From NCBI GenBank assembly GCA_963782595.1, contig CAWAKJ010000004.1:124001-188000 (forward strand): DNA of 64,000 nt, in the 5' to 3' direction. Below, piece by piece: positions 15,697 through 23,507 of this stretch. Positions within the stretch are counted from its first letter, which is position 1. Each line of letters opens with the position of its first letter. The DNA comes from JAMQPK01 sp963782595 (GTDB taxonomy: Bacteria; Acidobacteriota; Vicinamibacteria; Vicinamibacterales; JAMQPK01). The notes under the pieces were generated by a model. The model was not told the DNA's origin. It saw only the letters and a program-made list of their open reading frames with translations, and did not search any database. The translations under genes and the position numbers were made by a program.

Positions 15697-16816
15697 AAAT
15701 GTCTTTGACCTTCTCGAAGATATTCTTTTCGTCGGCTTCCGCGCCGACGGGGCGAGGCTCGAACTTTTCTTTCGGCAGCAGCTTGCTCAATTGCTCGAGC
15801 AGGGCGCGTTGCTCCTTGTTCAGTTTCTTCGGCGTCACCGATTGCACCGTAAAAAACAAATCACCCCTGCCGCGGCCCGACACGTCGGGCATGCCCTTGC
15901 CGCGGAAGCGGAAGACCGTTCCCGACTGCGTGCCTTCGGGAACTTTGAACGGCTCGGGACCATCGAGCGTCGGCACCTCGATGCTGCCGCCGAGCGCCAG
16001 CGTGGTCAGGTTCAAAGGCACTTCAAACGACAGATCGTTGCCTTCGCGGCGGAAGAACGCGTGCGGCGCGACTTCGATGAAGACGTAGAGATCGCCCGGA
16101 GGACCGCCGTGCAGCCCGCCTTCTCCTTCGCCGCTGATGCGCAGCCGCTGGCCATCGGCGATACCGGCCGGTACCTTCACCGTCAGCTTGCGCTCGTTCG
16201 ACGTGCGCCCCTCTCCCTTGCAAGTCGCGCACGGTTTGGTGACGATGCGGCCTGTGCCGTTGCAGCGCGAGCACGTGCGCGCGACCGTGAAGAACCCCTG
16301 CTGAAAACGCTGCTGCCCGCGTCCCTGGCACTGCGTACACGTCGTCGGGCTGCTGCCTGGTGCGGCGCCCGAGCCATGGCAGGTCTCGCAGGTTTCGAGG
16401 CGCGGGATTTGAACCGATGTCTCGACACCTCTTGCCGACTCGTCGAAGGTAATCTCGAGGTCATAGCGCAGATCGCTTCCGCGTTCGGGACCGCCGCGGC
16501 GCCCGCCTCCGAAGAAATCGCCGAAGATGCCGCCGAAGATGTCTTCGAATCCAGCGAAGGTCGACGGATCGAACCCGGCACCGGCCTGCGACGACACGCC
16601 CGCATGGCCAAACCGGTCGTAGCGCGCGCGCTTGTCGGCATCCGAGAGAATCGCATAGGCCTCAGCGGCCTCTTTGAACTTCTCTTCCGCTGCCTCGTTT
16701 CCCTGGTTCCGGTCTGGATGGTGCTGAAGGGCGAGCTTGCGGTACGCGCTCTTGATTTGCTGGTCGCCGGCATTCTTCGGGACGCCGAGGATTTCGTAGT
16801 AGTCGCGTTTGCTCAC
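15689..16816 (-). CDS. dnaJ: Chaperone DnaJ
   Basis: 375 residues, type I Hsp40. The J domain (1-70) has HPD at 33-35. A Gly/Phe-rich region includes FAGFEDIFGGIFGDFFGGG. Four zinc-finger motifs follow: CETCHGSG, CTQCQGRG, CSRCNGTG and CKGEG with CATC. Then come the two C-terminal substrate domains. It delivers unfolded clients to DnaK and stimulates its ATPase. The start is GTG 16816, overlapping the grpE stop as GTGA. No dnaK lies in this operon, which is unusual for an hrcA-grpE-dnaJ arrangement. Confidence 0.97.
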   Translation of the reverse strand: MSKRDYYEILGVPKNAGDQQIKSAYRKLALQHHPDRNQGNEAAEEKFKEAAEAYAILSDADKRARYDRFGHAGVSSQAGAGFDPSTFAGFEDIFGGIFGDFFGGGRRGGPERGSDLRYDLEITFDESARGVETSVQIPRLETCETCHGSGAAPGSSPTTCTQCQGRGQQRFQQGFFTVARTCSRCNGTGRIVTKPCATCKGEGRTSNERKLTVKVPAGIADGQRLRISGEGEGGLHGGPPGDLYVFIEVAPHAFFRREGNDLSFEVPLNLTTLALGGSIEVPTLDGPEPFKVPEGTQSGTVFRFRGKGMPDVSGRGRGDLFFTVQSVTPKKLNKEQRALLEQLSKLLPKEKFEPRPVGAEADEKNIFEKVKDIFG

Positions 16817-17370
16817 GCTTTCGCTACTTTCACCATCGCGGGCCGGATCAGCTTCTCGCCGAGCCGATAACCCCGCGCGAACTGTTCCATCACTTCGCCG
16901 TCGCGGCGGTCCGCCGCTTCTTCATACGCCACGGCCTGATGAATCTGTGGATCGAAATCGGTGCCGACCGCGTCGATGGGAGTCACGCCCCGCTTGCGCA
17001 GCATGTCCGTCAATGCGCGATGAATGAGCTCGAGTCCCTGACGATAGGATTCGGCGGTGGCGGCGTCGGTCTGCAGCGCGCGCTCGAAATCGTCGACGAT
17101 CGGCAGCAAATCGCGTACGAACTCGACAGCGGCGTACTGCGTGAGGTCTTTTCTCTCACGGTCGACGCGCTTGCGATAGTTATCGAACTCAGCCGCCTGA
17201 CGCAGCAGTCGGTCCTGCAGGGTGTCGCGTTCTTTTCGCAGCTCGACGACTTCGTCTGCAAGGACCGGCGCCGCATCGGTAGCGGCCTGCCCAGCGCCTT
17301 CGTCGTCCATGCGCTCGACGGCGTCATCCGAGGCGTCCGTCGGCTTCGAACGTGTGGAGTGATCAGCCAT
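16813..17370 (-). CDS. grpE: Nucleotide exchange factor GrpE
   Basis: 185 residues. The N-terminal acidic region leads to a long coiled coil (LRKERDTLQDRLLRQAAEFDNYRKRVDRERKD), then the four-helix and beta-wing domain with LLPIVDDFERAL, GVTPIDAVGTDFDPQIHQAV and GYRLGEKLIRPAMVKVAK. It releases ADP from DnaK. It lies 15 bases after the hrcA stop and overlaps dnaJ by 4 bases, consistent with heat-shock operon control from the CIRCE site upstream of hrcA. Confidence 0.96.
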   Translation of the reverse strand: MADHSTRSKPTDASDDAVERMDDEGAGQAATDAAPVLADEVVELRKERDTLQDRLLRQAAEFDNYRKRVDRERKDLTQYAAVEFVRDLLPIVDDFERALQTDAATAESYRQGLELIHRALTDMLRKRGVTPIDAVGTDFDPQIHQAVAYEEAADRRDGEVMEQFARGYRLGEKLIRPAMVKVAKA

Positions 17371-17385
17371 GGTTAGTACCCGCTG

Positions 17386-18432
17386 TTACATGCTGTCGCG
17401 CAGGACCCGCGAAACGGCCTGGGCGACGCCGTCGACGACGGCGATGGTTCTGGAATAATGCATGCGCATCGGGCCGATGACGCCGATGGTGCCGCGGCGC
17501 GTGCCGTCGGCATAGGTCGATGCGACGATGCTGAAGGGACGGAGATCGGCCGCGCGGTGTTCATGACCGATGACGATCGTCAGGCCGGGGCCGTCGATGT
17601 ATTCGTTGAGCAGCCGTACCAGCCGCTCTTTTTCCTCGACCATGCGGAGCAGCGCCTTGAGCGTCGCAATGGAGATACTGCTGTCTTCGCTCGCCTCGTC
17701 CAGGAGCGATGAGGCGCCATCAACAAAGAGCGGCGACTTTTTGGGAAGCTCTTCCAGTCCCGTTTGCGCGAGCCGCAGCGCGCGTGCCCGCAGCGCGTCG
17801 GCCAGCGTGCGCTCGTGGTGCAGCCGCTCCATCACCGCGATGCGGATATGCTCGAGCGGCATCCCCGCAAATTCCGTGTTCAGGTAGTTGGCCGCCTGGC
17901 GCAGGTCGCTCGAATCGACTTCTTCGCCCACGTCGATCGCTTTTCGCGAAACTTGTCCCCCGTCGGCCACGACAATGACGAGCACTTTGGTCGAGCTTAG
18001 AGGAACGAACTCGATTTCCTTCAGGATGCCGTCGGAGGCCATCGGCAGCGCGAACGCGACAAGCCGGGCCGTGCGCGAGAGCACCTGAGACACGGCGGCG
18101 AGCACGTCTTCGGCCAGCGCCGGCGTGCCGGCGTCACGCCGCAGTTGGGCTTCCACGGCCGCGCCGACGCGCACCGAGCGGGGTGCGGCAAGCAACTGGT
18201 CAACGTAGAACCGATATCCCCGGTCGGTTGGAATGCGGCCGGCCGACGTGTGTGGCTGCTGGAGGTACCCGAGCTCTTCCAGCTCGACGAGCGTACTGCG
18301 GACGGTGGCCGACGAGACGCTCAACCCGGACATCGCCGCGAGGCGCGACGATCCGACAGGCTCGCCGGTATCGATATATTCGGCAACGAGTGCGGCCAGT
18401 ATCTGCGCCGCCCTGGGTGAAGGCTGGGACAT
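17386..18432 (-). CDS. hrcA: Heat-inducible transcription repressor HrcA
   Basis: 348 residues. The N-terminal winged helix contains AALVAEYIDTGEPVGSSRLA and SSATVRSTLVELEELGYLQQPHTSAGRIPTDRGYR, both strongly conserved in HrcA. The C-terminal ligand domain includes TIVIGHEHRAADLRPFSIVAS and GVIGPMRMHYSRTIAVVD. HrcA binds CIRCE and represses chaperone genes; GroEL usually activates it. A CIRCE element sits directly upstream (18440-18466), so the gene is autoregulated. First gene of hrcA-grpE-dnaJ-prmA. Confidence 0.96.
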   Translation of the reverse strand: MSQPSPRAAQILAALVAEYIDTGEPVGSSRLAAMSGLSVSSATVRSTLVELEELGYLQQPHTSAGRIPTDRGYRFYVDQLLAAPRSVRVGAAVEAQLRRDAGTPALAEDVLAAVSQVLSRTARLVAFALPMASDGILKEIEFVPLSSTKVLVIVVADGGQVSRKAIDVGEEVDSSDLRQAANYLNTEFAGMPLEHIRIAVMERLHHERTLADALRARALRLAQTGLEELPKKSPLFVDGASSLLDEASEDSSISIATLKALLRMVEEKERLVRLLNEYIDGPGLTIVIGHEHRAADLRPFSIVASTYADGTRRGTIGVIGPMRMHYSRTIAVVDGVAQAVSRVLRDSM

Positions 18433-18439
18433 GTGTGAA

Positions 18440-18466
18440 TTAGCAGTCGACTGTCTCGAGTGCTAA
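18440..18466. promoter_or_regulatory. hrcA: CIRCE operator upstream of hrcA
   Basis: TTAGCAGTC-N9-GAGTGCTAA matches the CIRCE consensus TTAGCACTC-N9-GAGTGCTAA with one substitution in the left arm on the plus strand. It starts 8 bases from the hrcA start codon and overlaps the expected transcription start, the classic geometry for HrcA repression. Confidence 0.95.
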
Positions 18467-18470
18467 ATAA

Positions 18471-18476
18471 ATTATA
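18471..18476 (-). promoter_or_regulatory. hrcA: -10 hexamer of the hrcA promoter
   Basis: Minus-strand TATAAT lies just upstream of the CIRCE element, so initiation would fall inside the operator. A convincing -35 hexamer at 16-18 bases is not visible. Confidence 0.6.
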
Positions 18477-18541
18477 CCGTATTCAGCCGCCACGCACACC
18501 AATCCCGCTGTGCGGTCCCGACCGAGCGCCAGAACCGGCTC

Positions 18542-19402
18542 TCACTCTTCGATCGGCGAGCGCTCCAACTGTCGGGCGTGGATGCGATCCCAGCGCATGG
18601 ACACGGCGGCGACTTTGGGATCCTGAATCTTGCCGCGGCGTACGGCGATGAGCTCGGCGAGAATCGAGACGGCGATTTCTTCGGGGCTGACCGCGCCGAT
18701 GTCGAGTCCGACGGGCGCGTTCACGCGCTGAAGGCATTCCGGCGGCATGCCTTCGGCGAGCAGCGCATCGTAAATACGCTTCACTTTCGCCTTGCTGCCA
18801 ATCAACCCAAGATAGCGAAGATCGCGCGCCGCGAGCGCACGCAGCGCGTCCAGATCGTGCGTGTGACCACGCGTCACGATGACGACGTAGGCGTGCGACG
18901 GAAGATCGGCGCGATGCAGCCACTCGGGAATCGCGTCGACAATCACGCTGTCGGCGTCGGGGAAGCGTTCGGCGTTGGCAAATTTCTCGCGGTCATCGAC
19001 GACGTGCGTTTTGAATCCGATGGTGTGCGCGAGGCGAGCCAGGTGATAGCCCACGTGCCCGGCGCCAATGACGTAGAGCCGGGGCGTGGCTTCGAGCGGC
19101 TCGATGTAGACCTGCATCTGGCCGCCGCAGACGAGGCCGTTCTCCTGGGCGAAATCGTCGTTGAGATCGTACTTCACCAGAAGCGGCTTGCGCGTCTGGA
19201 TGGACTCTTTGGCCTTCCAGAACGCGTCGTTCTCGTAGCAGCCGCCGCCGATGGTGCCGACTGTGCGCCCGTCAGGAAACACGAGCATCTTGGCGCCGAC
19301 CCGCTGAGGCGTCGAACCATTGGCCGACACGATCGTCACGAGCGCGGTCTCGTCGCCGCGCGCGAGCGCCTGGGTCAGCGCCTCGAAAACTTCCTGGGAC
19401 AT
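18542..19402 (-). CDS. XdhC/CoxI-family protein (molybdenum hydroxylase maturation)
   Basis: 286 residues. The N-terminal CoxI-like region has VTIVSANGSTPQRVGAKMLV and GTIGGGCYE. The C-terminal Rossmann domain has LYVIGAGHVGYHLARLAHTIGF, YLGLIGSKAKVKRIY and GLDIGAVSPEEIAVSILAELIA. XdhC binds molybdenum cofactor and helps its sulfuration and insertion into xanthine dehydrogenase-type enzymes. No molybdenum hydroxylase gene is nearby, so its partner is elsewhere or the role differs. The 109-base gap to hrcA holds the CIRCE promoter. Confidence 0.87.
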   Translation of the reverse strand: MSQEVFEALTQALARGDETALVTIVSANGSTPQRVGAKMLVFPDGRTVGTIGGGCYENDAFWKAKESIQTRKPLLVKYDLNDDFAQENGLVCGGQMQVYIEPLEATPRLYVIGAGHVGYHLARLAHTIGFKTHVVDDREKFANAERFPDADSVIVDAIPEWLHRADLPSHAYVVIVTRGHTHDLDALRALAARDLRYLGLIGSKAKVKRIYDALLAEGMPPECLQRVNAPVGLDIGAVSPEEIAVSILAELIAVRRGKIQDPKVAAVSMRWDRIHARQLERSPIEE

Positions 19403-19418
19403 GTAGGGGAATTATAGC

Positions 19419-19500
19419 TGGAGTTGGTGGTGGGTGGATGGGTGGTTGGTGTCAGGGCAGATGGCAGATGGCAGATGGCAAGTGGTCACCATCAACCACC
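19419..19500. repeat. Intergenic repeat block with GGCAGAT iterations and terminal inverted words
   Basis: The spacer between the penicillin-binding protein gene and xdhC contains three tandem GCAGATG words (19455-19475). On either side are GTTGGTGGTGGGTGG (from 19422) and CACCATCAACCACCAAC (from 19487), which are largely complementary. The right end touches the stop codon of the penicillin-binding protein gene. Confidence 0.6.
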
Positions 19501-19502
19501 AA

Positions 19503-21917
19503 CTAATACCTATGAATCTCGCACAGTTCGTGCGGCTCTGAGCCGCTCAGAAAGGATTCATGGAACACACGCAGGCACCCTGGCAGCGCGGTGGCGCCCG
19601 TGTCGCGGTCGATGTCGACGAAGCTGACATTGTCCGGCACGTCGAAGTTCCGGTCGCCTCGACCGGCGAGCGCGCGCTGCATGAACGCGAGCCAGATGGG
19701 GAGTGCCGCCTGCGCGCCGCTGAGTCCAAGGGCCTGATTGTCGTCGAGGCCGACCCACACAACCGTCAGCAGCTCGGGCGTAAAGCCGACGAACCACGCG
19801 TCGCGCAGGTCGTTGGTGGTGCCGGTTTTGCCCGCGGCGTCGAGGCTGAAGCCTGATGCTCGCACGGCCGCTCCGGTGCCCTCGCTCAACACGCTCCGCA
19901 TCATGTTGGTGACGAGAAACGTCGTGTCAGCGCGCGCGATGCGCTTGACCGCCGAATCCTTGGCGACAATCTCGGTCTCGCCGCGCTGAATCCGCAACAG
20001 GGAGCGAAGGCCCCGCTTCTGTCCGCCGTTTGTGAAAATCGTATAGGCCGACGCGATGTCGAACGGCGTCGCCTCGAATACCCCAAGCGCGATTGACGGA
20101 AATGCCCGTGGCGTCGTCCCCGCGCCGATGCGCCGCCACAGATCGGCCACGCGATCGTACCCGGCCGCTTCGGCCACCTTCACGGTGGCTGCGTTGCGCG
20201 ACATCGCGAGGGCGCGGCGAAGTGTAATCTCGCCGTCGTACTCGTTCTCATAATTCGCGGGCGTCCATGGTGTGCCGTCGGCGTCGAAGGTCGTCGGTTC
20301 ATCGTTGACGAGCGTCGCGGGCGACAGTTCGGTGCCATCTTCCGCCGCGCGCTCGAAGGCGGCCAGATAGACGAACGGCTTGAATACTGACCCGGGCTGG
20401 CGTTTCGCGCTGATGGCTCGGTTGAACTGAGACTGGTTGTACGACCGCCCGCCGACCATGGCGAGGATGTCGCCGGTTCGAGGATCGACGGCGACGAGCG
20501 CCGCCTGCGGCACGCGTCCGCGGCGCCGGCGCGACAGCATCTGCTCGACTTTGGTGATGCCGGCCGTCACGGCATCCTGCGCGAGCCGCTGGAGGTGCAG
20601 ATCGAGCGTCGTGTAGACATCGACGGCCTGCGTGGTCTCGGTGACCGCCGGAAAGTCCGCCGCGAGCGTCTGGCCGACGAAGTCGACAAAGTACGGCGCC
20701 TCGGCGTCCAGGGCGCGGGCCACCGGCGCCAGAGGCTCCTTCGACGCGCGCTCCGCCGCGTCCGCCGAGATGAAGTCGCCGCTCGCCATCGCCCGCAGTA
20801 CGACGTTGCGGCGTTCGAGGGCGCGGGCAGGCGAGTTGAAGGGCGACAGCGTGTTTGGCGACTGAATGATGCCGGCGATCGTGGCGGCTTCGCCGAGCGA
20901 CAGGTTCGCGACGTCTTTCCCGAAGTAGAGCCGGGCCGCCTCTGCGACGCCGTGAATCGCGAACGATCCGCGGTTGCCGAGATAGACGTCGTTCAGATAC
21001 AGCTCGAGCACTTCGTCCTTGGTGGCCCTCACGTCGAGGACAATCGCCATGAACTGTTCCTGCACCTTGCGGCGCAGCGAGCGCTGACGGGTCTGCTGCT
21101 CGATGGCCATCTCTTCGGTCAGGAAGAAGTTGCGCGCCAGCTGCTGCGTGATCGTGCTGGCGCCTTCCAGGTAGGGGCGATTGCCGAACGTGTTGGTGAT
21201 GAGCGCGCCGACGATACGGATGGGATCCACTCCCGGGTGGGAGTAGTACCGCTGATCTTCGATGGCGAGCACCGCTTCGACCACCCGCGACGGCAGGGCA
21301 GACAAGGGCACCTGTCGCCGCTTCACGCGGGCCTGAATCAGCGCGGTCAGCATGGGCGCATCCATGGTGACCCGCGAGATCGACTGCTTGCCGACCGACA
21401 GCGTCTCGATGCGCGTGCTCATCCGCGCCGGCGGCTGCGTACGGCCGGGACGGCGGGGTGGCGCCGGCCGCTGGAAGTTCACGGAAACCGTTTTGCCCGT
21501 GTGGGTGCCCGCGCGCGGCACGATACTGACAAGCGCGCCGTCAACGGCGAACTCGCCGGGATTCTGCGCCTGAGTGCGCTGCGCGTAGCCGAGGTCGTTC
21601 AATCTGTCGAGCAATTCCTTCTGAGAGACGTTGTCGCCGCGCCGAATCTCGAGGGGACGGGCGAAGACACGCGGTAACACGCGATCGCGCTCGCCGTGCA
21701 ATCGCGCATCGATCAGGCGGGAGAAGCTGACGTAGTAGTAGCCCGTCAGCGCGCACATGATGACGAAGAGCGACGCGGCCGAGATGGCGACGTATTTCGT
21801 CGCCGTGGGATTGGCGCGCGCAAGGGCGACAGCGCGGGCGCGAGCCGTCTCGACGCGGGCGCGTATCGCCGCGAATATCTCATTCGCCGAACCCGGTCCG
21901 CTTTTTTTCGTCGGCAT
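19503..21917 (-). CDS. Bifunctional class A penicillin-binding protein (PBP1-type)
   Basis: 804 residues. One transmembrane helix near 43-64, a UB2H-like region, then the GT51 glycosyltransferase domain with catalytic E220 in AIEDQRYYSHPGVDP and the motif GASTITQQLARNFF. The transpeptidase domain carries SVFK (S510/K513), SRN (573-575) and KTGT (697-700). It polymerises and cross-links peptidoglycan at the outer face of the inner membrane. The overall layout resembles PBP1B, including the domain between the membrane anchor and GT51. The ATG directly follows the bshC stop without spacing, so the two are translationally coupled. Confidence 0.95.
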   Translation of the reverse strand: MPTKKSGPGSANEIFAAIRARVETARARAVALARANPTATKYVAISAASLFVIMCALTGYYYVSFSRLIDARLHGERDRVLPRVFARPLEIRRGDNVSQKELLDRLNDLGYAQRTQAQNPGEFAVDGALVSIVPRAGTHTGKTVSVNFQRPAPPRRPGRTQPPARMSTRIETLSVGKQSISRVTMDAPMLTALIQARVKRRQVPLSALPSRVVEAVLAIEDQRYYSHPGVDPIRIVGALITNTFGNRPYLEGASTITQQLARNFFLTEEMAIEQQTRQRSLRRKVQEQFMAIVLDVRATKDEVLELYLNDVYLGNRGSFAIHGVAEAARLYFGKDVANLSLGEAATIAGIIQSPNTLSPFNSPARALERRNVVLRAMASGDFISADAAERASKEPLAPVARALDAEAPYFVDFVGQTLAADFPAVTETTQAVDVYTTLDLHLQRLAQDAVTAGITKVEQMLSRRRRGRVPQAALVAVDPRTGDILAMVGGRSYNQSQFNRAISAKRQPGSVFKPFVYLAAFERAAEDGTELSPATLVNDEPTTFDADGTPWTPANYENEYDGEITLRRALAMSRNAATVKVAEAAGYDRVADLWRRIGAGTTPRAFPSIALGVFEATPFDIASAYTIFTNGGQKRGLRSLLRIQRGETEIVAKDSAVKRIARADTTFLVTNMMRSVLSEGTGAAVRASGFSLDAAGKTGTTNDLRDAWFVGFTPELLTVVWVGLDDNQALGLSGAQAALPIWLAFMQRALAGRGDRNFDVPDNVSFVDIDRDTGATALPGCLRVFHESFLSGSEPHELCEIHRY

Positions 21918-23507
21918 TTACAGCGTCAGCACCCAGTGGTGACGCGGGTCGAGCGGCAGCTCCTCCACAAGTCTTTGGACGAGCGCCGGGCCGTAACGGT
22001 TGAGGAGCGCGACGCCGCCGAGCGCCCGCTCCTGGGGGATGCCGTCGGGAAATGCCTGCGCCTGCGCTTTCGAGAACTGACGCCGGAGCGTCTCGTCGCG
22101 CTTTTTGGCTGCGCTGATGACTTTCGCCCGCAACGTGGTCAGGTCGTGCTGCAGCTTGCCGAGCGTCGACCGCGCGGCCCCTTCCAGAGTGGGGTCTACA
22201 GCCGGAACCGATGCAATGATGGCGGCCATCTTCTCGTCTATTGTCTTATCGGCGTCTTGCAGCGCGCGGTCCACCGATTCGGGCAGCGACGCCGCGAGCA
22301 GGCGATTCAGGGCCGATTCGTCGCGTGCCTGCAGCGCCTCGAAGGGCAGGTCGTGCTTCTCGAGAAAGCGCGCCGCGGCCGAATCGAGCACCGTGGCGCT
22401 CGCGCGGGGAAACATGAGCGGCATCGGCACGCCGAAGTGTTCGTACACCCCGCGGAGCTGTGCGAGGTACGCCAATTCGTTCGGTCCACTGACGTAACAC
22501 ACCGTCGGAAAGAGCACATCCTGCACGATGGGCCGGAGAAGGACGTTCGGGCTGAAGGTTTCCGGCCGTGCGCGCGCCTCCTCTTCGAGCCCCCGTGCGT
22601 CGGACGCGTCAATCTGGGTGCGGGCGCCATCGACACGGAAGAGCGCGGATCCCGATGAAGACGAGGCCGCCACCTGCGTGTGGTAGCCGCTCGAGCTCAG
22701 TCGCTTTCCCGCCTCTTCAGCGAGCGCCCATGTACGGCCAGGGTGCCGGACCTCGTGCTGAAAGATACCGCTGACGAGCTGCTTTGCGGTCCGATCCGAG
22801 CACTCGAACACGACGACGCCAAGATCGCCGAGGAGGCGATCGAACAGCCGCGCGAAGGCGTCGGACAGCGTATTCCCAGGGGCATAGGCCTTCTTCAGAT
22901 CCTCGAGGAGTTCGGTGGTGAACTCGGTCTGCGGCAACGCAGCCGCGAGATCGCTGACGGCCGTATTGATCTCGTTGCCGAGCGTGATGCGGCCGATCGG
23001 CGTCTGACCCGCACCGGCGGGGGCGGGCAGGGTGATGGTGCGCCGCAGTTGATCCTGATCGAGGACCGACACCGACGCAACTTCGTCCCAATCATGATCT
23101 TCGGACTCGACCCAGAAGACCGCGACCGCAGGGACGCCGTGATCCTTCGAGACCTGTGCGGCGAGTTTGACAGCGGTCAGTCCTTTGTAGAGCGTGAACA
23201 GCGGACCGCCGAACAATCCCGCCTGCTGTCCGGTTACGATCGCGACGGTGTCGGCATCGGCGAGCCGGGCCGCAGCCTCGCGCGCCGGCTGCGGCGCCTG
23301 CCGGCGCTCGAGCTGTCGTAAAAGAATACCGGCGAGCTCGGCGCGCGGATGCGGATACTTCTGCGCGGTCCGAACAGCGTTCGTCCACGACGCCGGCGAC
23401 GAGGGATCGCCGGAAAAAAATGGCGCGAGCTGTGGAAAGTGGAATGTGTAGTCGGTGGCGAGTTGCTTGACCCAGGGAAATCGTCGGTGATCGACAGGAA
23501 TGCGCAA
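21918..23507 (-). CDS. bshC: Bacillithiol biosynthesis cysteine-adding enzyme BshC
   Basis: 529 residues from TTG 23507. A longer open frame continues into the divergent gene but is not credible. BshC joins cysteine to GlcN-malate in the last step of bacillithiol synthesis. Family segments include VTGQQAGLFGGPLFTLYKGLTAVKLA, VFWVESEDHDWDEVASV, FSPNVLLRPIVQDVLFPTVCYVSGPNELAYLAQL and GVPMPLMFPRASATVLD. Its presence implies bacillithiol as a redox buffer, known in some Acidobacteriota. The start context overlaps that proposed for the divergent pseudokinase gene, and no strong ribosome site is visible. Confidence 0.9.
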   Translation of the reverse strand: MRIPVDHRRFPWVKQLATDYTFHFPQLAPFFSGDPSSPASWTNAVRTAQKYPHPRAELAGILLRQLERRQAPQPAREAAARLADADTVAIVTGQQAGLFGGPLFTLYKGLTAVKLAAQVSKDHGVPAVAVFWVESEDHDWDEVASVSVLDQDQLRRTITLPAPAGAGQTPIGRITLGNEINTAVSDLAAALPQTEFTTELLEDLKKAYAPGNTLSDAFARLFDRLLGDLGVVVFECSDRTAKQLVSGIFQHEVRHPGRTWALAEEAGKRLSSSGYHTQVAASSSSGSALFRVDGARTQIDASDARGLEEEARARPETFSPNVLLRPIVQDVLFPTVCYVSGPNELAYLAQLRGVYEHFGVPMPLMFPRASATVLDSAAARFLEKHDLPFEALQARDESALNRLLAASLPESVDRALQDADKTIDEKMAAIIASVPAVDPTLEGAARSTLGKLQHDLTTLRAKVISAAKKRDETLRRQFSKAQAQAFPDGIPQERALGGVALLNRYGPALVQRLVEELPLDPRHHWVLTL

